NCBI GenBank assembly: GCA_019693395.1 | Contig: JAAMXP010001580.1 | Span: 1-21,208, forward strand | Direction of reading: 5' to 3' | DNA from: Ettlia oleoabundans | Lineage: Eukaryota; Chlorophyta; Chlorophyceae; Chlamydomonadales | DNA: 21,208 nucleotides | Part shown: positions 9,878 through 19,700 of the stretch, piece after piece | How positions within the stretch are numbered: the first letter of the stretch is position 1 | Layout: every line of letters begins with the position of its first letter | Notes under the pieces: model-generated | Seen by the model: only the letters and a program-made list of their open reading frames with translations | Told to the model about the DNA's origin: nothing | Database searches by the model: none | Program-made: the position numbers and the translations under genes

Positions 9878-10789
9878 TGCCAGCGGAGGTGCCATCGCCA
9901 CCAGTGGCAGGAGCGCCGATTGCAGGAATTGAAGAGGTGTCTGCAGCGTTGGCTCAACTCAGCAGCAGCGTGCATGAGGCGGCTGGATTGGTAGTGCACT
10001 TCTGTGGCAGCATGGTGCTGCGGCCTCAATGACACCGTCACATCCTTATGGGGTGCAGCTTGGCGCACTTGACTCTCTCTTTTTAGCGTTTGAAAAGGAA
10101 ACTTTTGGTTGTCTTCCTGGCAGCAGTCTTAGCTTGCTGCAGGCTGCTGAAAGTGGGCGACACTGCGACGGTCCGTTGTATGTGCATTAGTCATCAGCCA
10201 AGCATGTTTCATTCAAATCTGTCGAACTTTCTTCCCGTCAACAAACAAGGTGTACTTCCTGTACTTTGCTCCATGCTTTTGTGTTGAAGTACAATGTTGT
10301 ATTGCCCTGCTCTGTGGGCTCCCTCCGACGTGCACTTGACGCATGCGACGTCTCTAGCCTGTTGTCAGAACTCCCTCAGCTTCTTTCCCACATGGGTGCT
10401 CGGAGAACCGGGGTCTTACTAGTCACAGAAACTGTTACATAACCCTAAAGCCCGGGTAGCGCATCTCAAGACAGCTGGCGACACCCCGCCATGACTGTTT
10501 ACCACGCACGTATCCTGGGCAATAGAAACGCAAAGTGATGCTCAGATCTCATGCCGCGTGATGACTCATCTTCAATTGGTCAAATTTAACCATGAACTTG
10601 CTTTACTGGATCTGTTCATCAAAATTCCGTGCACGTACTGCTTCACCTTACCCAACAGTACCTTCAGCACTACTACGCAGTGGCACACGCAATATTTTCG
10701 TTTGTTGCGGGGAATTGCATCTAACTGCAGGTGCGATCATTAAGGTCCCAGAGTCCTGCTCTCAGCGCCGGGGAGTTTAAGCTAGCAAA
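9878..10789 (+). other. Intergenic region between copies C and D
   Basis: A 912-nt stretch without a convincing gene. Positions 9878-10032 probably encode the former tail of copy C in the +1 frame. About 10110-10210 aligns with the copy A 3' flank. The D promoter side holds the conserved block at 10657-10679 and a single AACCCTAAA (telo-box-like) at 10442-10450. I see no TGTAA after copy C. Confidence 0.6.
10657..10679 (+). promoter_or_regulatory. Conserved 23-bp upstream block of copy D
   Basis: AGTACCTTCAGCACTAC followed by TACGCA; 20 of 23 positions match the block upstream of copy C. It ends 110 nt before the ATG. A promoter or transcription-start role is inferred from conservation only. 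Confidence 0.4.
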
Positions 10790-13700
10790 ATGGACGAAGG
10801 GCCCCCGGACGGCGGGGCCTGGTTTGACGAACTTCGGCTGCCAGAGATCGGCATGCTCGTAGCACAGCAGCCTCCCGCGCTCGACCCAGACACGCTAGTG
10901 CAGTGGCTTGAGACGGCGCCTGACCCGCCTGCAGCGGTGCATTTGAGCGACCCTTTTCCCCTGAAGCTGTTGTGTTCAGCCGGCGACAGCAGCCTCGCAA
11001 ATACAGAAGAGGAACAGATGGAAAGGCTTAGGGCTCAGAACCGCATCAAGCAGAGCCGCTTCCGCCAGCGACAAAGGGTGTGTTGAGCCAGGTTCAATGG
11101 CCGGCTGATCCTAATATGCCGCATGTTTGTTTGAACGCTTGGGTCGGGTTGTTTGTTGTTTACGTATATCCAGAAGCCTTTGTGTTCATGTGTGTCTCTT
11201 CCTGGCAGGAGCGCAAGCAGCAGCTTGTGAAGCAGTGTGAGGCCATTGCTGCCAACTTGGAGCGCGAGCGGCAGCTCAACGCCAACATGAAGCTATCATG
11301 CAGGGCAATGGAGGCCATAAGGGATCAGAGGGACGCTTTGGTGCAAGTCCTGGAAACGGCGGCTGCATCTGAGCAGCCTGCGCAGGGCCAGGGCCAGGGC
11401 CAGGTGAGGGTGAAAAGTCTGTGAATGATGCCACTGATGTCCACAGGCAACTTGCACGTGATGTGTCTGTCCGGCCCTGCTTTGTTGCCTGCTCCCAGTA
11501 ACCTCATGTCACCCCCTGCAAGCATTGTGCACGCAGGCATCAGTGAATTAGCAGGTGTTCTCAGCACAACACATGATAGAGGCGGCATGCCTTGCTGTCT
11601 AGCTTGACACACGCGCGTGCCTGCCCATGTTTCCCAACCGCGGCTGCAGGTTCAGGGATCAGTGAATGGATGCCTAACCACCAGCGCCGCAAGCCATGGT
11701 TTGGCAGGGCAGCTGTGGGCAATGCCTTTCCGGGACCGGGCAAAGTTCTGCTACCAGCTGTTCTGCCATACTGAGCCTGCACGCAAGGCATTGAAGGAAC
11801 ATGCTGGCCAGCATGCCGACAGGCCTGACGGCTTTGCGCTGCATGCAGAGTGAGTTGCTAATGTTATAAATGCAGAGGTGCCGGCTGCATAGTTGCCTCT
11901 CTTTATTCAGGTGGACGGTTGCCCGCCAGGCATGCTAGCATTGTGGTTGTTGCACTAGTTGAACGGCGCAGCAGGTGCATATCCCAAAAATGAGTCCTCT
12001 CAGTCACAGGTGCTTGCAACCTGTCGAGCACCGGCTGAATTGGCCTATCTTACTTGTGCACCTTCCATAGGGTTCGCGAAATGCTGGCAGGACAAATGGT
12101 GACAAACTACCCTGAATTGCTGAAGTCCGTTCTTGCCAGGACATCAGAGATGTTCCGGCAGGTGAGCCCGCCGTGATAGGCGTTTTCCAAGGTGCTTCAT
12201 TATATGTGGCACCAGCCAACATTGACAGCTCTACTTGTGTGCTGTGAGATCTCCCAACACAATGTTGCCAGCGTGTGCCTGGGTTATGCCTGCAGGGGAC
12301 AAGAGTGCCAGCTATCTGCATTCTGCCGCCTGCTTAGGCTACTGCACTGCATCTATGCGGCTTTCTTACCAGCCATCCACTGTCATATGGCCTGCAGGAT
12401 TGGGCTGAGCTGGGGGAACTGGCTGCAGAGGTGATTCAGCTGCATGATGACGGCAAGATCACGGAGGAGGAAGCCCAGCAGCTCATAAGCGATGGCGTAA
12501 TGTACTTTGTGAGTATGACACCTTTCACCATTGCTTTGTAGATGATGCATGGGTACAAAATGGCTGGCTGGGTTGTCCAGTCGCTATTCGGTGATCCGTT
12601 CGCTGCCCGCATTTTTTCTCTCGCCTCATGTGGCAGGCTGGCCAGTTTTGCTGTGTCGGTTCTTGATTCCTGGTCCTGACCCTGAAAAGGCGAAAGCAGA
12701 CGACTGCTACTCTTATTGCAGTGTGTCAAATTAACACGATGCCAACCATGGTGGGCAACATGCCACTTCTGCAGACAATTATTGGCACTATATATATGAC
12801 ACACAAGCCAGAGGTGCTGCAAAATCTGCTGGGATACTGCACACTGCCTGGAGAGACGGATGAGCAGGCAGCAACCAGATGGCGTGAAGTGGCGGTGAGT
12901 TGGAGAGCCATGGTTGATAGCTGCAAGTCGATAATGGAGTCGATCTTGTAACCAGCGGCAACAACACGTTGCAGCATCCATGGAGGCATGCCTTCTGGCC
13001 TGCTCGTGCATAAAGTCATCATCAGCCTCTAGTTCCGTTTTGCCATCTGCAATGCCGCATTCCCATCTTTTCATGCTCCACCCACCAGTTTCACCTCCTT
13101 GTACACCCTGATGGGTCACCACGCCTCATTTCTGTCCTGTACATGCATACTGATGTACACCACTTAGATCTGCCTATCCAGTTTGTGCACTCGTCTTGCA
13201 GATTGGCATGAAATTCACCGAGGAGCAGGTCAGGTCACTGATTCCTGCATTCCAGACGTATTGTGATAGGATGCAGCAGCTGAGCACTGATACAGCTGCT
13301 GCTTTGGAGTCGTTGCACGAAGTGCAGCAGGTGGGGTATGGGTCTCCATTGATGCCTCCTATTGACTGTTGTTTGCCTGCTGCTGTTCAGCCCTCAGCCG
13401 CACTTCACTTGCAAGCACCCTGGCTAATTGCCTGACGTCCATGTTTCCAGCATGTGCGCAATTGCCAGCAATGGTGCGCAGCATGACCTGCACTTGTTGA
13501 AGGTGTGTGGCTTACATGTTTGCAACTTACACGATACTATAGCGTTGACTTTTGTGTTGTGCAGCGTCTCAATGAGCAGCTAGTGGAGATGGGGCTCAGG
13601 TGAGAGCGTGCAGCAGTTCAATGCTGCCATGAGGCCTCCTAAACTACTGTGTTAACTGCTTCAATGATGGAACTCATACGTACCTCAGCGTTCCGTTCCA

Positions 13701-14337
13701 GGCATCCTCTTGTCTGCACAATTTGAGCTGCGCGCTCGTGTACACATGGCCCAGCATGGCAGGAGCATGCATCTGCATGCTTTGCTGCGGTCCTGTCATT
13801 CTGTGGCACAAGCATTCAACCGGCCGCATGCTCAGCTCACCTCCCTCCTTTGTCCCTGCAGTGCTGGGATGCAGCAGTACCTGCGTGTGTTTGATGTTAC
13901 TGCACAGCTAAGCCGGCATTCCAACGCCGCACTGCTGATCACTCTGGACTTCATGACCACAACGGGTATGCGGATTTGATCTTGCGCACGCTTCACTGCC
14001 CTGGCTTTTGTGGGCGAATGGTCTTCATGGGCTGCTTGGCTGTCCATTGTAGTAGACCATGTAGGGACTCTGACTCCAGACTCTCTCTGCCTGCTGCTCG
14101 ACTTGCTATCCCCACACTGCAGGCAAGAAGGTCAGTCCGCTCCAGAAGGCCCGCTCGTTTGCGATGTGCCGCCCGCTGCATCCCGACCTTGTCAGCATCG
14201 TGCGGGAGGCGCTGGCTCACTTTGGCCTGCTGCCTGCCTGCGCCACGGGGGCAGCCTTGCCGGCCCCATGGACCACCGTGGCGCCTGCTACAGTGGGGCC
14301 GCCAGCAGCGCTGCCAGTCCAGCAACCTCTAGATTGA
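10790..14337 (+). CDS. bZIP transcription factor with unassigned C-terminal domain, copy D
   Basis: Ten exons: 10790-11077, 11209-11403, 11650-11849, 12071-12161, 12398-12508, 12775-12894, 13202-13330, 13565-13599, 13862-13965, 14123-14337 (495 aa). The acidic N-terminus reads WFDELRLPEIGML; the Ser/Thr linker before the basic region is shorter than in B and C. The basic region has Asn84 and Arg92 (NRIKQSRFR). Zipper d-positions run L, I, E, M, M, again non-canonical. Exon 2 ends in three Gly-Gln pairs from a (GGCCAG)3 repeat touching the splice donor, two codons longer than in B and C. The C-terminal region keeps all blocks (LAGQLWAMPFRDR, LHDDGKITEEEA, LPGETDEQAATRW, QQLSTDTAAALES, CRPLHPDLVSIVREALAHF) and ends in a Pro/Ala-rich tail. 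All frames and splice sites are intact. It is the last copy; no further copy follows to the right. Confidence 0.9.
11386..11403 (+). repeat. (GGCCAG)3 coding microsatellite in copy D
   Basis: Three perfect GGCCAG units encode Gly-Gln pairs at the end of exon 2, ending on the base before the GT donor. Copies B and C lack them, so this is a slippage expansion that keeps the frame. Confidence 0.85.
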
Positions 14338-14844
14338 GCCCTCTAAACTTGTCACAACCTGCGGGGCGACATCCAGCAACGGCATGGCTTTAAGTCTGCA
14401 GCAAGGCTTGTAGTGACTTTGCCTTGTGGTAACTTGTGGGCTCCCATCGCAGAGCAAGACTGGGCTTTGTTGGTTGCCAGTCAATGTCGATGACAAACGA
14501 GCATGCACGAGTATGCGGACCCTCTTGCACAACATGTGCTTTTCAGGGGGAGGGTCTCTTGCCACACTCGCTGTCAGCAACCCACCTAATGACCCCTCAT
14601 TTTCCCCCATTGTCCTCTGCTGACTGTGAGCAGCTGTCCCACTGTTCCAATCACTAATAAGCTTCCTCCCTTGCCTATCTCCCAGGCTGTCACAGCAAAA
14701 GGATTCCTTCTTGCACATATCCATTGTAGCAGGGTAGGGTGGCATATAACCCTAAATAAAAATAATGCGCAGCAGGCCCTGTTCACTGTTGAGATTTACG
14801 TGTTGCCTTTGCAACCCCTACCTCCGCCGGTTGATCATCAACAC

Positions 14845-14849
14845 TGTAA
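14845..14849 (+). terminator. Putative TGTAA polyadenylation signal of copy D
   Basis: First clear TGTAA after the copy D stop, 507 nt downstream. The distance is long for an algal 3' UTR, so the assignment is tentative. Confidence 0.3.
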
Positions 14850-15431
14850 CCTTGCCAATCAATCAAGTGTTTCGAAGTCAGTCAACCTGGTAGATGCAGC
14901 CGTTTCAGTCGGCAGCCATGCAAACTGGTCATATCCTTTGATGCAAATCCAGAGAGAAGATTACAGTTGACTTACAACTGAACAACTGCAGGCTTGAAGA
15001 AGTGACTTATATGTGTAACGACTTCACTAGTAAAGAACAGGCATGAAAGGAGTGGATTGCCAATGGCAGAAATTGAGGTTTGAGCCAATAAGCAATCAAG
15101 AAGAGCAGCTCATTGCCAAGGACGACTGCTCATTGCTGGAAAAAGAGCACAGCCATGCATTTAATTGATGAAAGGGAAAGGATTGCGCTGTATACAATAT
15201 CGTTCCAGATGAAGGATACGGACCAGGGGAGCAGCTGGAATATACATTGGGCAGCCATGTGCATTCTCTTGAGAGCGCATTTGCACGGAGGAGCGGGATG
15301 TTTGGGAAAAAGCGCGCCAGATTGGCGACCCTGCAGCTGTAGCTGGTGCAGGGGACAGAGTCATGCAGGCAGGGTTGACCTTGACCGGCAAACGAGCACA
15401 CGGTTTCTCTGGCACTGCACACCTTCTGCCT

Positions 15432-15436
15432 TTACA
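15432..15436 (-). terminator. Putative TGTAA polyadenylation signal of the small minus-strand gene
   Basis: Reads TGTAA on the minus strand, 31 nt past the stop at 15468. That is close to the stop, so a downstream signal may be used instead. Confidence 0.3.
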
Positions 15437-15467
15437 ACAGCTGGCCTGCAGCCATTGGTCCGAGTGC

Positions 15468-16042
15468 TCAATTGGCAGCAAGTGCTGCCCGCGTCACAGC
15501 CTGCTGCACCATGCTGACTGCTGCCTCATAAGTGTCTATGTTAGACAGATCTCCAAACATGCTCTGCACCCTGTGGTGGCGCTCAGCTGCACAACAGACG
15601 GGCCAAACACGGAAGGGGGCCATTGGTGTCACTAAGGCAGGATAAGAGCCCTGGCTGCTTTTGGTGTTGATTGTAAACCAACCATCCACAATGCCCTGCA
15701 GTCCGATGGTTTGGCTCTCACTGGCCCCACAGCCCTGCAACCATGAAGCTTCACCATTCCTTGCGGCCTCTGCTCACCCAGCTTTGCGTCATCCATAAGC
15801 TCTGCAGGTGACAGATTGCCGAAGAACTCCTGGGAGGTGAGGCGCTTGGGCTGCTGGCATTCCAGGGACATCACGCCGCCGGTTCCCGCCGTACGGAATG
15901 CGCCCGACGATGAACGACCCGGCTGCTCAAACGAGCCCAAGGGCAGGCAACCGCTGCCCGCAGAAGCGAAGCCGCCACTTGAGAAGCTTGTGACTGCACT
16001 AAGCACCAAGGGCGGGGAGAGTTGGTAGGATGAGAGGGCCAT
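15468..16042 (-). CDS. Hypothetical small protein, two exons
   Basis: Proposed exons are 16042-15778 and 15631-15468, giving about 142 aa. Start: first ATG of the long open frame, in a good context (GCATGGCC); the frame stays open upstream to 16252 without an ATG. The first 55 residues are rich in Ser, Gly, Ala and Leu with almost no acidic residues, which would fit an organelle transit peptide (inference). Next comes a more ordered stretch with KRLTSQEFFGNLSPAELMDD. The donor at 15777 (GGTGAGC) is strong and phase 1. The best phase-matched acceptor is TTAG at 15633-15632 after a pyrimidine-rich tract, giving a 146-nt intron. A TGCAG acceptor at 15735 looks better locally but puts exon 2 out of frame. 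Exon 2 encodes MFGDLSNIDTYEAAVSMVQQ and ends AALAAN. No family recognised. It follows PHYLLO on the same strand. Confidence 0.45.
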
Positions 16043-16775
16043 GCAAGCCGGCAAGGGGCAGTGAAGCGGCGGGTGGGTGAGGTCAGGTAGCTGGCAGGAG
16101 AGTTGCAGCCCCGCCTTTAACTCAAAGACGTAGATAGATCGGCCAACGCTGCTGCACACTCCGCTGCAACGCCGCACGAAGTTGAGAGCCGCAGACGAAT
16201 TAAAGCGTGGCGAAAGGGGAGCAGCTGCGGTCCCATACGACAGTGAACACACATTTGCTCAATTGCATTTGGTAGAGGAATCTGCCAACAGCGGCGCGTT
16301 TACCTCCCTCCATTGCTCTTGACGCTCTCTCCGAAGCTCACCGCCTGAATCGCTGGAGGTTGCGGCAGTGTGTTGAAGCAAATAAACAAGGATCTGAAGC
16401 GCTGCAGAGATGGGAGTTTCCTTCCAAGCAAGGCTGACCCACCAACTGGATTTGCCGCCGCCAGGGAGGCCAGGTGCACGATGTGCTTGGTATTGAGGTA
16501 TGGGGGCTGGGTGATTGATTTCGGTTGCCCTCAGGATAAGTTAATCTTGAAATTTTGAGGTTTGATTACGGTTACAGAAGTGCATTTACCGGGGGTGTAA
16601 ATTGCAGCAGAACTTGCGTGCGACGTGAGGAGACGTGTAGGCACGGGAGCCCCACCGAATTGGTATAATGTATAATGTAACATGCATAAATATTCCATAG
16701 CAAGGCCAGAAGAGATCCTCTTGCAACGTTGTAATGAATGTACGTCGGTTGGCAGGGCCTTAAGTTTCCACCTTG
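16043..16775 (-). other. Intergenic region between PHYLLO and the small gene
   Basis: A 733-nt stretch holding the PHYLLO 3' UTR (right part) and the promoter and 5' UTR of the small gene (left part). AT-rich sequence with a doubled GTATAAT lies near 16664-16678. No convincing open frame: the one extending from 16042 to 16252 lacks an ATG, and the one at 16370-16558 has no supporting features. Confidence 0.55.
16572..16576 (-). terminator. Putative TGTAA polyadenylation signal of PHYLLO
   Basis: Reads TGTAA on the minus strand, about 200 nt after the PHYLLO stop codon, a normal 3' UTR distance. Assigned by motif and position. Confidence 0.45.
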
Positions 16776-19700
16776 TCAGCCTGGTGGCCGTGACGCGCCA
16801 ACACAGAACTGATCCAGGACTGCCAGAAGCGCCACGGGCCGCTCAATGTGCACTGCATGGCCGGAGCCAGGCACCATCACCACTTCCACTGGTGCCTGCA
16901 CAGCACCCTGGCTGCCAGGTGACGCCAGCTTAGCCGCCAGACTTTCCGCCACGCCTACAAACTTCGCATCTTCCTGGCCTGCCACCAGCAGTAACGGGGG
17001 CAGGCGGCCCTCCGCTGCCACCAAGGGCAACTCCTGCCACAGGCTGGGGGAGCGGCCGGGGGACGCAGCTGACAACGTTGCTGCTAGCTGGCGCGAGTCG
17101 CCCCTGTGCACCCGCTGCTGCAGCATGGCCTGAAACCTGAATATAAGACAAGGAGGGGCGAGGACGTGTGTGATTTGCTGAGCTATGTTTCAGTGGGTGG
17201 ATCAATAGAGCATGTTGTGCTTTGCAACACCAATCACAGACAATGCGCAGCCCACATGCCCACACACAGCTGGCTTGAAGCACTAGGTGCATCCCCAATC
17301 CTGTTTCTCAGTACTGCACACAGCGCACGGCACCGCACCTGGGGCTGGCTCGCAGCTGGGCCCACATGGGCTGCTGGTACCAGTCGGACAGGAAGCGCTC
17401 CAACCCGCCCTGGCGCAGCGCTGCAGCCAGGGCATCGTCCCGAGCAGCACGCTCTGCCCTGGCTGCAGAGTCAGGAAGGCCTGGGGTACCTGCAAGGGGG
17501 AGACGAGCAGGGTAACCTCGCTTCATGCGGGGGGTTGGGGAGGATGTGCAGGGGCGTAATGAATGACGAAGAGCATGCGATGCACCAATGCCGATTGTTT
17601 GATGCGATAACTTGGACACCCTCTGCGTGTCTACGTACCAATCCATCCCTACCCTGCCCACCTGAGATGCTCGCAATGCCGCGGAAAAGGTGCGGCCAGC
17701 GTGCCGCTAGCAGCAGGGCTACGCGCGCTCCCAGCGAGTAGCCCACCAGCACGCAACCTTGCAGCCCCTCCCGTTCAACCAGCGCAGCCACCGCCTCCGC
17801 TGCCGCCTCGAGGCGGTAAGGTGCACCGGGAGCTGCTGCTCCCGTCGTTGCTGCTGCTGATGCCGCGGTAACAGGGGCTGCATGACAAGCATGAACAGGT
17901 GCGCCATTGGCGGCAGCTGTTCTGTTGCTGACACCATTGCTGCTGGCGTCACTGCTGCTGGTCCCATTGCTGCTGGCAGTACCAAGAGTGGTGGTGGTGA
18001 CAGTAGTGCTGCCGTGGCCTGGCAGGTCTACCGCCATGCAGCGCCGCTGCAGGCCCATGGCATGCATGAGCGGCAGCCAGTCCTCTGCACCCCCCAGGAA
18101 TCCATGCAGCAGCAGAACAGGAGGCTCGCTGCGTGAACTGTCAGCCGCAGGCACAACCTCTAACAAGCTTAAGTCGTAGCTGCCGCTGTTTGTGGATACA
18201 GCACAGCGCCGTCGCTGGGCCCGTTGCGGGGCAAGTATGGGTGCCGCCATGCTGGCTGTGCCATTTCCAATATGCTGGGTTTCCTGACTCTGCTGCAAGT
18301 CCAGGCCTTGCCGCTGCTGCTGCTCCTCATTCCCTGCAAGCTGCAGCTCTACCCCTTGCTGCCGGTCCAAGCCCAGGGCCAGCATCACGCAGCTGCTCAC
18401 AGCTGCTTCAGCAGCGGCCAGGGGGATGCACATGCCCTCACCCATCCTGCTGCCGGCACTACTGTCACATATGGTGCCGGCGGGTCCACTGCTGTCGCCT
18501 GCGCTGCCGCATTTTCTGCTCTCGTCGTCGCTAATAACAGCATGCAGCTGCAGCAGTGAGTGCCCTGCTGCAGGGAACAGGTCCTCCGCAAACCAACTGA
18601 GCGTTGCCAAGCCGTGGTGTGTGCCACGATGAGCGTTGCCGCTGCTGTCGATACCCAGCTTGGCAGCTTGCTCATCAAGCGCTGCTGCCAGCTGGGACAG
18701 ATGGGCGATGCCCAGACTGGTTTCAAAGGAGGAGCTAACCACAGCGTGCATGCCGCGGTGCTGGGCCCAGGCAGCCAGCTTAGCGGTGCGCTCAAATCCG
18801 CCCAACACAGCTGGCTTCAGCACAAGTGCAACCACGCCATCGCAGAGAGCATCTGAGCTGTCAGCCCAGGGGCCCACCAAGCCTGTATGGTGGAGAAGAT
18901 GGAAGGATGGAAGGCAGGTTGGCACGCCAAAGGGTGTAGACAAAAATATGCACGCATTCATAATTTGCAAGGCTGCTAAGCGTCATGGCCTGGCCGCACA
19001 GGCGAACAGCTGACAAATCAGCATGCCAGAAGCGTTGAAGCCCACCCACCTTCATCCACAGACTCATCCAGGGCTAAACGCAGCCCTGTGCGATAGTACA
19101 ATTCCGGAAGGTCTGCAGTACAGCCCAGCGGCTCCTCAACGTATTGCAGCTCTGCACCAGCTGCAGCTGTGGCAAACTGCAGCCCAGAGGAATGGAGTTA
19201 CAGAGAGCGGCATTCAGTGGCAGGACAGCGGAAGAGAGTGGCAGAGTGATGCAGTGAGCGCTTTACAAGCAAGCTCTTTCCTGAGAGCTATACCCAGGAT
19301 TTTGTGGTAGATCCACCACCCACCCACCCACCCACCTGCACTGCCTGCTCCAGCTTCCATCGCCGGTTGGCATCAGCGCGTAGCACCACAGTCGGCCCCA
19401 CAGCCTGCCTGATGGCCAGCACTGCAGCAGCATCTTCCATGGGATCGTCTCGCCTCCCGACCTTGACCTTCAGTGCGGCATATGGCTGGCGTTCAAGCAG
19501 CGCTGCTGCCTCGGCTGCTGCCTCTGCTGGGCTCCCCTGGCAGTCAAGCAGCCCATTCACGGCTATGCTATGTTGCGACTGTGCCACAGAAGGCGCGGTG
19601 GCATCCTGGCAGCTGGCCAGAAGCTGGGACATGGGGATTCCCTGGTACTGCAGGAAGCAAATGATAATACCAAAGCACAGGGTGTTAGTGCTTGGTGGCG

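Larger units (their letters stand above)
1..14337 (+). repeat. Tandem array of four bZIP-family paralogues
   Basis: Four head-to-tail copies of one gene lie here, the first cut by the window edge. Starts of B, C and D (2294, 6466, 10790) are 4172 and 4324 nt apart. Exons 4-9 measure 91, 111, 120, 129, 35 and 104 nt in every copy where they are visible, with identical intron phases. Flanking DNA is also duplicated: a block just upstream of B, C and D, and a 3' block about 220-330 nt after the stops of A (1674-1716) and C (about 10165-10210). Introns are clearly diverged while exons are well conserved, so the duplications are not recent and the copies look maintained by selection. How far the array extends to the left is not visible. 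Confidence 0.92.
14338..15467 (+). other. 3' flank of copy D and convergent intergenic region
   Basis: This 1.1-kb stretch lies between two genes that converge: copy D (+) and the small gene ending at 15468 (-). It is less GC-rich than the genes and has no frame that looks like protein or matches the array. It should contain both 3' UTRs. Candidate signals are TGTAA at 14845-14849 on the plus strand and on the minus strand at 15432-15436. A single AACCCTAAA lies near 14749. Nothing else is recognised. Confidence 0.6.

Noticed and set aside
10442..10450. AACCCTAAA, resembling a telomere repeat or plant telo-box (again near 14749)
   Set aside because: Single isolated units, no tandem telomeric array; only two occurrences and at non-equivalent distances from genes.
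12436..13122. A 228-codon open frame on the minus strand
   Set aside because: It lies antisense to exons 5-6 of copy D and their introns; the sense exons are conserved in all copies and the antisense product has no domain-like pattern.
14338..15467. Possible extra gene in open frames on both strands (for example 14626-14970, 15113-15517, 15096-15422)
   Set aside because: Frames overlap each other on both strands, lack good starts, splice logic or motif-like sequence, and fit better as 3' UTRs of two convergent genes.
16043..16252. N-terminal extension of the small minus-strand protein
   Set aside because: The frame is open but has no ATG upstream of 16042, and its composition differs from the rest.
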